Origin: Bacteroidia bacterium
GTDB taxonomy: Bacteria; Bacteroidota; Bacteroidia; B-17B0; Aurantibacillaceae
Direction of reading: 5' to 3'
Length of the DNA: 64,000 bases
NCBI GenBank assembly: GCA_016787705.1
Contig: JAEUTP010000014.1
Coordinates: 124,001-188,000 of the forward strand
In this document: piece by piece, positions 33,618 through 43,626 of the stretch
How the letters are laid out: every line of letters starts with the position of its first letter
Numbering within the stretch: the stretch's first letter is position 1
Position numbers and translations under genes: made by a program
The notes under the pieces: model-generated
The model's database searches: none
Seen by the model: the letters and a program-made list of their open reading frames with translations, nothing else
What the model was told of the DNA's origin: nothing

Positions 33618-36600
33618 ATGTCTATATCACCAAAAGGATTCACCATTCACGAAGGTTATAACGACCTTGGCACATTTGAAATTGATATTACAAATGTTGA
33701 ACAACCAACAGAAAACCCTGTAAAGAATTTAGCGGATACGCCACCAATTCCACGAAGCTTATTATTCAAGTTGGAATTATTATCGGGCGAGCCTATACCT
33801 CTTGAATACAGAGGCGTGTTCACTGTTAAAGGTAGGGTAGAGTCGGAGTGGGTAACCTATGAACAGTACCCCAATGCTGATGGCTTTATACAGATTGATA
33901 CGCCAATATTACCCGTGGTGGTAAGAACCTTTGAAGATGCCACCGAAACAACTGTTATTCGTTTAACTATTGAAGGTGCTTTAAATGAGCGTGCCCAAGA
34001 AATGTACCTGGAAGTGAATGGTGGTGGTTCAACCCTATACACACTCATTTGGGATCTTTTTGTATTTGACAGACATCTTGCAATTTTTGATGGCGACTCT
34101 AATTATTATGCACTAACAAATACAATTGAGGTTGGCGATGATATACTTGCCATTCATATTACAAAATTGGGTGTGGTATATGGTTATGATGGTGTGTTGA
34201 TAGAATGGACAGTGTTAGGTACACTTGAATTTACAACCATTGAATTTCCTGATAAATTAACCTCCTACTCAGATGGTTTTTACCAGACCAACGGCGACAC
34301 AGGTTCGTTAACGCAAGGCGATCTTGGTACGGGTGATTTTGCAGATTACACTTCCATTGTTACAAATCCAGGCTCTTATTATGTAGATGTCGCATTAAAT
34401 GTATTTCTTCCCGGGTCGTTGGTTTACACACATGAGTTTACTTTTGTAACACCTGGCAGCCCAAATTATATTCCGGTGGTAATTGATGGTACACCTTATG
34501 TTGCGCCCGATCTTTCTCCAACCATCAGCGATATTCAAACTATTAGCGGTGTAACTTTTTCTGCCGAATTTTTAGATTTCCTTGCTTTAAAATCACTCGG
34601 CACAGTGGAAGCCGTTAGAAAGGCAGGGCCTATCAAATTCATTGATGGCTTTCCTTCTGAAGATGTTGGGGCTGAAGAGTTGGCGGTTTTGCAATCGCAT
34701 ACCGACCTTTATACAGTAAGCAAAAACGCAGCTATCAACCAACACATCATAAACGAAGGCTATGGCAGGATGTATGATATTGCCAATACGCCTAAAGATG
34801 TGTTTGTAACGGATGTAGTAAATGTTGATCTAAATGTGTTTCGTGCGGCACAAATTCATGAAGTGGTAACCCAAAATCAAAAGCTGGTTTCTAATATGCT
34901 TGCTAACCGCATGTCCGATATGCGCATGGCAGAATCTTCTATTCCTTTTGTGCCTGGCAATAATTTTCCGGCGGCCGAGTTACATTCTGTTGCGAGCAGT
35001 TGCGGATGTGATGATTGTAAATCGGGTATTAGTCCTTTTGCCTATTTAATAGATCTTTTAAAGTACGGGGCTTCTCATATAGATAACGCAACGGCTATGT
35101 ATGCCCGTGGTGGTGACGAGCAGCACCTTGAAGATTTTATAGGTTTAATGGAAGATAACTTCTTACAGCCATTTGGAGGCATAAATGTAAGCTGCGAAAC
35201 TTTGCATGATGAATTTTGTCGTGTGCGCCTGGTTACTGAGGTACTCGAAAAACAATGGATTGCAAAAGGAGGACTTATGCCAGCGGTAAATGGCCCGGCG
35301 CTTACTATTGCCCGCGAAAAATATCTTGTTCTTGTTTACAAAGCTATTCTTACGCAGGCAGGTTCAAGCATCAACGAAGTAAGAGATATCGTGGCCATGC
35401 CTTTTGGTGATGAAAAAACAAAAGCAGTTAAACGTTGGTCGGCAAAAATGTGCCTGCCGGTTTATGTACCTTCATCAAGTACACTTACTGTAGAAGCTGT
35501 TTGGTTAACCATTGGCAACGCTAATCCCAGCAATCAGCTTACAATAGGAAATGTAGAACTTTTGTTTGGTTACAGGGATACATTGCGTGATGTGTTAACT
35601 GTTACCCCCACAGGCTATGTTGAAACATGGCGCAGTGCAGAGTTACGGAACATCTGGAAAAAATATGATTATTTATTTACCGATTACAGCAGGGAAGATG
35701 TTGATCCAACGGATGGCTCTTCTTTTAAAGCCAATTGGAAACCCATTATCGATCCTGACAATATTGGCTGGCAGGATATGACCTATCAAACAGGTACTTT
35801 TGCAAAAGAATTGTGGGAGCATAGAAAAGCAGAGATTGACAGATTTCTTAATTTTTGTGTGAACGATACAACCATGGTATCCGAAATTTCGATAGATGAA
35901 AAACTATTGATCTTAAAAGTAGAAGGCATTGATATAAGTACTGATGTGATTGAGGATAATACTATTTATTATGAATACCCTGCGGCAACCTGGGACCCGT
36001 ATGTGATCTTTGGCAAATCGTTAAAAGGAACCAACACAGATATTATTCTTGATAAATCCCAATACCCTTACCCGGTTGTACAGCCTGTAGGTCCTGCGCC
36101 AAAAATGAAATACAATAAGGTGTTATTGGTTGTAACAGCAATTATTCCATCTTCAAATACGTTTACGCTTACATGGACTGATGATGTGATCCTTAACTGG
36201 TCAAGTACACCTTATGCAAAATTAATAAGTACCGGCGATCCTACTGTTTTTCAAACCTCCGATGCATCGCTAACAGTAAACTCACACACAGCAACAACAG
36301 TTAACGTTACCGTTTCGGGACCTAACTCTAATTTTTGCGGAGGTGTTGTAAGCTTTATTTACGAAGCCGAAGTGCCATTGGTATCTGATGTGATCATGGA
36401 TCCGGAAAAACTTGTAACAGAGATGTTTGATGTAGAGCAAACCTACACATTGTTCCCGCCTGCATTTACAACACCCGATCCCGCTGAGTTCTTTGTTTGG
36501 ATAGAGCCAACCTGGCCCGGTGCAATTACTGCCACTACCAATGTTGGCAAATTGATACAGATGCAGGACCAGTGGAGCGCCGGTATTGATGTGGAAACGT

Positions 36601-39600
36601 TTACAACTATTATAGAAACTAACCTTCGCATGAGTACGGGTACCTTTACACGCATGATGGAGATCATACGTATTTGCGATAATTATGTAAAAAGTACATT
36701 TACTGCAATAAGGCCAACTACAGAAGAATTATATGAACTTGCATCCATACTGCAAACCTGCGGTAAAACACAATTACTTGCGCTTTGGGTGCAGGAAGAA
36801 ATTCAATACCCCGATCCAATGGTTAGTCCTGAAGTTTTGATGCTTTCAGGTAACTATTTCTGGAAGGCAATGAGCGAACCGTTAGTTGGTACCTGGGATC
36901 CGAGCCTGCAAACCATTCCTGATAATACGGGAGACATGTCCGATAAAGATATTCCTATTATTGATCCGGAGATTTTAAGTGCCGATGATATGCTCCGTAT
37001 CCCGGAATCTGTGCCTTATACCGACCTTTACCAGATACGTAAGGATATACTTACTGTTTTTAAATCCACACTTTCCAATTATATAATCCCTTACGCCCCT
37101 ACAGGCTTTACAAGTGTGTTAAACCGCGTAAGCACCGGTAATGCAGTATTGCCTTATGATATTTCTCCTTATGCCAATTTGGATGCTTTATTGGCTGATC
37201 TTGAAAGTAATGATCCTTTTAAAAATAAACAGGCAAGTGATGTAGCAATGATTGCTTTTTCTATTGAAGGCAATGAATTTTTAAAGATAGGTAAAGTAGT
37301 ACAGGCTTATGTTTCAGCAAACCCTGCAACAATACCTTCTGTTGGCGAACTGCAAAAAACACTAATACCGCTTGTAACCGCTTACAAGAAACGTCACTTA
37401 TATCCAACAGTTGGCTCTACTATTGGTTGGATTGAAGAAGAAATTGCCGGCGGTTTCTTTTTAACTACAGGTTATCCTGTAAAATATTACAATGTAAGAA
37501 AAATGAAACTGGCCTCGGCGCGTGCAAATGCTGACGAACGCGCTGAATGGCAGCGTACACTCGCTGCCTGGAACCGCATGCCGTTTATCCAACCGGATAT
37601 TGTGCCACCTGAAAATGTGGTGAATTTTACTTTATCAAATCCTATCTATACAACCTGGAACCTTCGTAAGATAGCGCTCATCACTGCTTACAATACGCTT
37701 ACCAGCACATACATCTACCCGGGTGCAGGGAATGCTGATGACCTGCTTTTAAATTTACAGGGACAAATAGATCTTATTGTTGCAAGGCTAAGTACCTATA
37801 CACCGTTAACACCGCCGTTTGTATATTATCCTTTCTTTGAAGCAATAAGAACACATGAAGCCAATGGCGATGATATTCGTCCGTACATTAACCAGCTTGG
37901 TATTACTTCAACTGAGTATCGCTACATGGCAGATATTGTTAAAGTGTTGGAAGGTGCAGGTACAGGCGCTATACCATTGCTGGATTCAGAATACGAAGAC
38001 ATAAAAAATATTATTATTGCCATCCGCTCACGCAACTTAACCTTTGCCGATGTGTTGGATGAATACAATGATGATATTATTTTAAGCCCCGAATATTTTC
38101 AGAATTACAAACCGGCTTTAAATAATTTTCCGCTTAGCGACCTGGAAGCACCTAACGCATGGCGTTCGCCAAACAGGTTGCGTAAAGACTGGAAAGATCT
38201 TTTACAAAGCAGGATAGAACGTAAAAAAGCAATTGAAGATGAATGGAAGGAAGTACTGAAGGAAGCGGAAGATCAGAACATGCCCTTCCTGCGCGACTCA
38301 TTAATAAAGGCACTCACCAACACCTGTCTTAACTGGCAGGATACTGCTGAAAAATTGGCGAAGACCTTTTTTATTGAAACAAAAGATAATTGTTGTTTTA
38401 AACACACCCGTGTGTCGTTTGCGTTAGAGACCCTGCAGGGCTTCTACTTTTCATTGGCCAATGGCATCTTCGACGATTTTGTTGCCAACTTTAAATTGGT
38501 AGCACCCGATTTTAAACGTGAGTGGGAATGGTTGGGTACTTACAGCGCCTGGCGCTCGGCCATGTTTGTTTTCTTATACCCTGAAAATTTATTGTATCCT
38601 ACTTTAAAGCGTTTGCAAAGTCCTAAATTTGTTGAGCTTTCGCAAAAGCTTCAGGCTGCAAACCGTTTTAGTCCTGAAAATGCCTGTGATGCAGCAAAGG
38701 AGTTTGAAGAATATTTAACCGATGTGCAAGACCTTGACATTATATGCAGCACTTCTTCTCGTACACGCTTTGTACCCGATAATGCACACGATTGCTGCAA
38801 TACAAGTGATTACATTGAAAAGAACATGACCTACTTTTTTGCACAGTCAAAATCAAAAAAAGCGTACTGGTCATATAAAGAAACGTCGAGCCTTGAAGGC
38901 AACGGCTTTTGGGAAGCTTTGCCAATTGAAACAAAAGATATAACCGTGCTGGGTTGTTACGTGGTTGGTTCGCGTTGGGATAACTGGACCACCAGGCCTT
39001 TGGCACTTATGTTGTTTTATACTTATTTAGATAAAGGCAAATTAAAAATGGCCTATATTAAAAAAGAGCTATTTGATACAAAAGCTAACTGGTCGGCGCC
39101 AACTGAAACAGAAGATATTCCAACGATTGAACCGGATATTGTACCCGCATACATTACTGCCTGCCAGCAAAGCGAAGATTGGGATATGCCTTCTTTTGTT
39201 TTCTCATATCATCAGGTAATTGTTAAGAACCAGGTTATAGTTATCCAGCATCCGTGGATGAATAATTTATTCCCTGCACCGCCGGGTTGGCAAAACCAGA
39301 TCTCAATACAAACAAATATACCCGAAAGCCAAACAACTAAAACGCATATACAATTTAACTATAATTACGAGGAAGATAAATTCCATTCTAACCAAGTAGT
39401 AGTATATAATGATTCTCCAAAACCTTTTGCTGCTATTCGTCATATGTTGTTTACACCAACACTACCATGGCCATGGTATGCAGGTTTAACAATGGTATTT
39501 AAGTCAGATGCCGGCATTTGGAATTTAGAATGTGGCTGGTTAGGCAAAGCAACAACTCTTAACAAGGTACTTACAGGAGTGGTTAATATTTATGCTGCAT

Positions 39601-42600
39601 TTGAAAATAGAGCAGCTGATGACAATTCGATAGTTGTATATTGGGTAGATGCTAATAATGTCTATCAAGCTGATAAGATAGAAATTCCGACAAGTGGAAA
39701 CGTTTTCAACTTTTCTAATTTAACTCCATCGTCTCCAACTTTACCGCAAAAGGTTCTTCCTTTTTTCCAGGAACGAAATGCGCCACGTATGTATGCGTTT
39801 AAAGATAGCTTGGATACCAGCTTTGGTATTACTATAGATACAAGTACAGTCTTTACTTTAGGTGAATTTTATATGCTCAAACCTTACGATGTAACAGGCG
39901 TAACGGTTGAATCGGCCGATTGCATTGATAACATGTACACAAGGGCCACCGCGGTTAAAACACAAATTCAGAAAAACATGGCCGCCCCTGCCGGAACATT
40001 GGCCTCATGGAAAAAATCAAGCATGGCTATCCGTGAATTGCTGAACGAGGCTTATTATTTTGTGCCTATGTTACTGGCGCTTGATCAGCAAAAGCGCGGA
40101 CAGTTTGATTCTGCTTTATCATGGTACCGTTCGGTATACGATTATACCATGTATGCGCAAACTACCCGTAAGATCTTTTATGGTTTAAGGCTGGAAGAGA
40201 CCATTGTTAATTCTTACGCGCAAAACGCAGGCTGGCTGCTCGATCCGCTCAACCCGCACCTTATTGCGCAAACCCGCACCAACGCTTATACAAAATACAC
40301 CATCATGAACATTGTGCAGTGTATGTTTGCCTTTGCCGACCGTGAATATACTTTAGATACGATTGAAACCTTACCAATAGCACGTAAATTATACACAACG
40401 GCTCTGGAATTGTTGCGTGTAAAAGAAATAAACCTTAAAGCTAATTTATGCGAGGCCAATGCTAACAATTGTCTTACTACACTAATGCCTGAGCTGGCCG
40501 AAGACCCGACCTGGAGCAACCAAACAGCGCGCCTGCAAAATAATCTACAGCGTGTTGGTAATCCCGAAACAATTGATACGCTGGCGGAGGAAATAGCAGC
40601 ATTGTTTGTAGACGTTCCGGAAGAAGACATTGCTGAAAAATTTGCCGAGGCATTTGACATGATAGATGAAGAATTGCCTCCGGCGCCGGAACCCGAAGAT
40701 GTAACCGCCGTTACTACTTCTTCTGCCGATCGTTTTAACAACGCGTACAGTTATATATTTGCAACCAGCGATCAGAGTAAATTTACCGCTGATGTTGAGA
40801 ATGAGTACGCGCGCGCCATTGCTGGTATCTCGGGACTTGAGGTTTCTGAACTGGAAACCATCGATGGTGCTGAAAAATTAGTGTGGCTGTACAGTGCGCC
40901 AACTGATAATGATCAGCCGCTTGATTTTGATTTCGCCACTTCCGAAGGTGTACAGTTTATGGCAAAAACGCCTTACGATCCTTTAAAGCCTTCACCCAGA
41001 AGTTACTCAACAAGTTTTACCTATTACAACGCGCCTTTTGTAATTGGCCAGTATCAAAATAATATGCCGGTTGGTTATACGCCTTTACTGGATTATAAAT
41101 TCTGTATGCCGTCCAATCCTGTGTACAACGCCTTGAATATGAAAGGCAATTTGGAATTATACAAAATGTTCAATTGCCGTAACATTGCAGGCATGATCCG
41201 CGAGCTGGACGTTTACTCGGCTGCAACCGATACGGTTACGGGCATGCCGGTTATTGGTGCGAGCGGTAATTTGGTTACACCTGCTATTGGCACTTACGCG
41301 CCATCGCAATACCGTTTCCGCGTATTGATAGAGCGCGCCAAACAAATTGCGGCACAGGCCCAGCAAATGGAAAGCATGTTTTTAGCGGCGCTTGAAAAAG
41401 AAGATGCTGAAAATTACAGCCAGCTGCGCGCAAGACAAGATCTTGAAACAGCCAGGGCAACCGTAAAATTACAAGACCTGCGAATAAAGCAGGCAAACGA
41501 TGAGCGCATAACCGCTACTTTACAATTAGATAAAGTAACATTTATGCAAAATCATTTTGCAGACCAGTTAGCGAATGGATTAAATGGATTTGAACAGGCG
41601 AGTTTGAATTTATTAAGAGGGGTAGTAGTTATTCAGTCAATAACAGCTATAGGTTTTGCACAAGCGGCTGGCGCCGCTATAGTTGCTCAAGAAATCACTG
41701 CGGCCGCTACATATGCAACTAATGCGATTTCTGCTACTACACAGGCTTTAAGTATTCAGGCAAATATATTCTCTCAGCTCGCCTCTTACCAGCGTCGCGC
41801 AGAAGAATGGACTTTTCAGAAAGACCTTGCTGGTTTTGATATCAGTTTGGCTAATCAACAAATAAAAGTAGCCGATGATAACATCCGTGTGGTAACTCAG
41901 GAACGCCAGATAGCGCAATTAAATACTGAGCACGCGCAGGAAAGCTTACAATTCCTGCAAAATAAATTTACAAATGCCGAGCTGTACAGCTGGATGGGCA
42001 CCGTGCTGCAAAGTGCGTACAGTTATATGCTTAACCTTTCTAATTCTGTTGCGCGTACCGCAGAAAAACAATTGTACTTTGAAAGACAGGAACAGGCCGG
42101 ACCGTTTATTTTAGATGACTATTGGGAAACACCTTCTTCAGGATTTACTTCGGGAAGTTCAGGCTCTTCGGTCGACCGTCGCGGTTTAACAGGCAGCGCG
42201 CGTTTATTGGTAGATATTACACGCCTGGATCAATACGCTTTTGATAGCTTTAAACGAAAATTGCAAATGACAAAAGTTATTTCACTGTCGCAGAACTTCC
42301 CGTCAGAATTTCAGCACTTTAAAGAGACGGGGGTAATGACCTTTGAGCTCACCAATAAATTATTCGATTACGATTTCCCGGGCCATTACTTGCGTTTGAT
42401 CACGCAGGTAAAGACAACGGTTGTGGGCTTGCTGCCTGTTTATGATCAAATTAAAGCAACGTTAACGGCCGATAATTTATCGTATACGGTAATTGGTGGC
42501 ACCACCTTTCAGCGCATCCCTATCAAGCGTTTGGAGCTGGATTCGGTAGCGCTTACTTCTGCTAATAATGCAACGGGTGTGTTTGAGCTGCAGCAAATGC

Positions 42601-43217
42601 AGGGTGAAGTATTGAATCCGTTTGAAGGTATGGGCGTGGAATCGCGCTGGGAATTAAAGATGCCGCAGTTCAGCAACCGTTTCGATTTTTCAAATATTGC
42701 CGATGTGTTGATAAGTGTTGACTATACGGCATTTGACAGTTACCAGTACCGCACACAGGTATTGCAGGATATGGAGAATGAGATCTCGTTCAACCGCGGT
42801 TTCTCATTCAAGAATAATTTCCCTGACCATTGGTATGAACTGGCAGAAGCGGAAACAACGCCAACGGCAACCATCGAATTAAAACGCGAAATGTTCCCGC
42901 AGGGTATTGAAAATTTAAAGCTCAATGGCACCGGCATGCTCCTGTATTTTGTGCGTGAAGATTATGATGGTGAAATTACGGTCGTTAATTTTAATCTTCC
43001 TGCAAATAATTCGCCGGTAGATGCAGATACCATTAATGGTATTTACAATGCAGGGGCACTTACCACTGCACTCAGTAATATAAACAATGGTACACCATTG
43101 GTAAAATTAAAATTAACGCTTGATAATACCACAGTGCAGCTCTTTGCAGATGGAAAAATTAAGGATATTATTTTATTGATGCCTTGCAAAGCAGAATTAA
43201 AAAATTATCCATTGTAA
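33618..43217 (+). CDS. Tc toxin A subunit (TcA-like, pore-forming injector)
   Basis: The protein has 3199 residues, against about 2500 in Photorhabdus TcdA1. The first 450 or so residues are beta-sandwich-like and look like an extension. Near 460-478 is SCGCDDCKSGISPFAYLIDLL, the conserved start of the TcA shell. A large helical and beta shell follows, then at about 2570-2830 a long coiled coil with a hydrophobic hairpin (VVVIQSITAIGFAQAAGAAI, about 2667-2690), the pore-forming stalk. The C-terminal 300 residues (VDRRGLTGSARLLVDITRLD, FDYDFPGHYLRLI) match the TcB-binding region. Five copies would form a bell-shaped channel that, with TcB-TcC, injects the toxin into target cells. No signal peptide or T9SS tail. 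Three AT-richer patches (about 39330-39880 and 41520-41790 by eye) break the otherwise GC-richer gene. Confidence 0.9.
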   Translation: MSISPKGFTIHEGYNDLGTFEIDITNVEQPTENPVKNLADTPPIPRSLLFKLELLSGEPIPLEYRGVFTVKGRVESEWVTYEQYPNADGFIQIDTPILPVVVRTFEDATETTVIRLTIEGALNERAQEMYLEVNGGGSTLYTLIWDLFVFDRHLAIFDGDSNYYALTNTIEVGDDILAIHITKLGVVYGYDGVLIEWTVLGTLEFTTIEFPDKLTSYSDGFYQTNGDTGSLTQGDLGTGDFADYTSIVTNPGSYYVDVALNVFLPGSLVYTHEFTFVTPGSPNYIPVVIDGTPYVAPDLSPTISDIQTISGVTFSAEFLDFLALKSLGTVEAVRKAGPIKFIDGFPSEDVGAEELAVLQSHTDLYTVSKNAAINQHIINEGYGRMYDIANTPKDVFVTDVVNVDLNVFRAAQIHEVVTQNQKLVSNMLANRMSDMRMAESSIPFVPGNNFPAAELHSVASSCGCDDCKSGISPFAYLIDLLKYGASHIDNATAMYARGGDEQHLEDFIGLMEDNFLQPFGGINVSCETLHDEFCRVRLVTEVLEKQWIAKGGLMPAVNGPALTIAREKYLVLVYKAILTQAGSSINEVRDIVAMPFGDEKTKAVKRWSAKMCLPVYVPSSSTLTVEAVWLTIGNANPSNQLTIGNVELLFGYRDTLRDVLTVTPTGYVETWRSAELRNIWKKYDYLFTDYSREDVDPTDGSSFKANWKPIIDPDNIGWQDMTYQTGTFAKELWEHRKAEIDRFLNFCVNDTTMVSEISIDEKLLILKVEGIDISTDVIEDNTIYYEYPAATWDPYVIFGKSLKGTNTDIILDKSQYPYPVVQPVGPAPKMKYNKVLLVVTAIIPSSNTFTLTWTDDVILNWSSTPYAKLISTGDPTVFQTSDASLTVNSHTATTVNVTVSGPNSNFCGGVVSFIYEAEVPLVSDVIMDPEKLVTEMFDVEQTYTLFPPAFTTPDPAEFFVWIEPTWPGAITATTNVGKLIQMQDQWSAGIDVETFTTIIETNLRMSTGTFTRMMEIIRICDNYVKSTFTAIRPTTEELYELASILQTCGKTQLLALWVQEEIQYPDPMVSPEVLMLSGNYFWKAMSEPLVGTWDPSLQTIPDNTGDMSDKDIPIIDPEILSADDMLRIPESVPYTDLYQIRKDILTVFKSTLSNYIIPYAPTGFTSVLNRVSTGNAVLPYDISPYANLDALLADLESNDPFKNKQASDVAMIAFSIEGNEFLKIGKVVQAYVSANPATIPSVGELQKTLIPLVTAYKKRHLYPTVGSTIGWIEEEIAGGFFLTTGYPVKYYNVRKMKLASARANADERAEWQRTLAAWNRMPFIQPDIVPPENVVNFTLSNPIYTTWNLRKIALITAYNTLTSTYIYPGAGNADDLLLNLQGQIDLIVARLSTYTPLTPPFVYYPFFEAIRTHEANGDDIRPYINQLGITSTEYRYMADIVKVLEGAGTGAIPLLDSEYEDIKNIIIAIRSRNLTFADVLDEYNDDIILSPEYFQNYKPALNNFPLSDLEAPNAWRSPNRLRKDWKDLLQSRIERKKAIEDEWKEVLKEAEDQNMPFLRDSLIKALTNTCLNWQDTAEKLAKTFFIETKDNCCFKHTRVSFALETLQGFYFSLANGIFDDFVANFKLVAPDFKREWEWLGTYSAWRSAMFVFLYPENLLYPTLKRLQSPKFVELSQKLQAANRFSPENACDAAKEFEEYLTDVQDLDIICSTSSRTRFVPDNAHDCCNTSDYIEKNMTYFFAQSKSKKAYWSYKETSSLEGNGFWEALPIETKDITVLGCYVVGSRWDNWTTRPLALMLFYTYLDKGKLKMAYIKKELFDTKANWSAPTETEDIPTIEPDIVPAYITACQQSEDWDMPSFVFSYHQVIVKNQVIVIQHPWMNNLFPAPPGWQNQISIQTNIPESQTTKTHIQFNYNYEEDKFHSNQVVVYNDSPKPFAAIRHMLFTPTLPWPWYAGLTMVFKSDAGIWNLECGWLGKATTLNKVLTGVVNIYAAFENRAADDNSIVVYWVDANNVYQADKIEIPTSGNVFNFSNLTPSSPTLPQKVLPFFQERNAPRMYAFKDSLDTSFGITIDTSTVFTLGEFYMLKPYDVTGVTVESADCIDNMYTRATAVKTQIQKNMAAPAGTLASWKKSSMAIRELLNEAYYFVPMLLALDQQKRGQFDSALSWYRSVYDYTMYAQTTRKIFYGLRLEETIVNSYAQNAGWLLDPLNPHLIAQTRTNAYTKYTIMNIVQCMFAFADREYTLDTIETLPIARKLYTTALELLRVKEINLKANLCEANANNCLTTLMPELAEDPTWSNQTARLQNNLQRVGNPETIDTLAEEIAALFVDVPEEDIAEKFAEAFDMIDEELPPAPEPEDVTAVTTSSADRFNNAYSYIFATSDQSKFTADVENEYARAIAGISGLEVSELETIDGAEKLVWLYSAPTDNDQPLDFDFATSEGVQFMAKTPYDPLKPSPRSYSTSFTYYNAPFVIGQYQNNMPVGYTPLLDYKFCMPSNPVYNALNMKGNLELYKMFNCRNIAGMIRELDVYSAATDTVTGMPVIGASGNLVTPAIGTYAPSQYRFRVLIERAKQIAAQAQQMESMFLAALEKEDAENYSQLRARQDLETARATVKLQDLRIKQANDERITATLQLDKVTFMQNHFADQLANGLNGFEQASLNLLRGVVVIQSITAIGFAQAAGAAIVAQEITAAATYATNAISATTQALSIQANIFSQLASYQRRAEEWTFQKDLAGFDISLANQQIKVADDNIRVVTQERQIAQLNTEHAQESLQFLQNKFTNAELYSWMGTVLQSAYSYMLNLSNSVARTAEKQLYFERQEQAGPFILDDYWETPSSGFTSGSSGSSVDRRGLTGSARLLVDITRLDQYAFDSFKRKLQMTKVISLSQNFPSEFQHFKETGVMTFELTNKLFDYDFPGHYLRLITQVKTTVVGLLPVYDQIKATLTADNLSYTVIGGTTFQRIPIKRLELDSVALTSANNATGVFELQQMQGEVLNPFEGMGVESRWELKMPQFSNRFDFSNIADVLISVDYTAFDSYQYRTQVLQDMENEISFNRGFSFKNNFPDHWYELAEAETTPTATIELKREMFPQGIENLKLNGTGMLLYFVREDYDGEITVVNFNLPANNSPVDADTINGIYNAGALTTALSNINNGTPLVKLKLTLDNTTVQLFADGKIKDIILLMPCKAELKNYPL

Positions 43218-43218
43218 T

Positions 43219-43623
43219 ACTAACCACAAAGTTCACTAAGAAGGCACAAAGCACACAAAGCTTTTTCACTGCAAATCCCTCTCATTTGGAGAGGGATTTA
43301 GGGTGAGGCTGAAAACAAACACAGAAATTGCAAGCGTAGCGCGCAATCTATGTAAACTAAAATAAACATAGCCTCATAAAAAAAACTCTATGTGTCTATG
43401 TGGTAAAAAAAATAAAGCGTAAGCACCCACAACAAGTCCCTCTCTTTTGGAGAGGGATTTAGGGTGAGGCTGAACAAACAGAAAATTGCAAAGCGCAGCT
43501 CGCAATCTAAGTAAACTAAAATAAACATAGCCTCATAAGAAAAAAACTCTATGTGTCTATGTGGTTAAAAAAAATAAAATAACCCTCTGTACCTCCGTGT
43601 ACTCTGTGGTAAAAAATATATTC
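43219..43623. repeat. Repeat-filled spacer between TcA and TcB-TcC genes, with tandem duplication
   Basis: The 409-base spacer contains no gene. It opens with a CCACAAAG-type word (43219-43262). A unit of about 160 bases is then duplicated: copy A from 43273 and copy B from 43433. Each copy has the palindrome CCCTCTC-ATTTG-GAGAGGG (or TTTTG loop), AGGGTGAGGCTGAA, TAAACTAAAATAAACATAGC and CTCTATGTGTCTATGTGGT. A CTCTGTACCTCCGTGTACTC word ends the block. The frame of the next gene reads open back into the repeat, but the true start is ATG 43627. A long hairpin here may lower read-through into the TcB-TcC gene. Confidence 0.85.
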
Positions 43624-43626
43624 GGT

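Noticed and set aside
40286..40741. 151-codon minus-strand frame inside TcA
   Set aside because: Antisense of conserved TcA coding sequence; Ser/Ala-rich without domain signals.
43219..43623. CRISPR array
   Set aside because: Only two long units with no regular spacers, and no cas genes nearby.
43561..43626. Upstream extension of the TcB-TcC frame
   Set aside because: This part is the interspersed repeat; the SpvB-like protein starts at the ATG at 43627.
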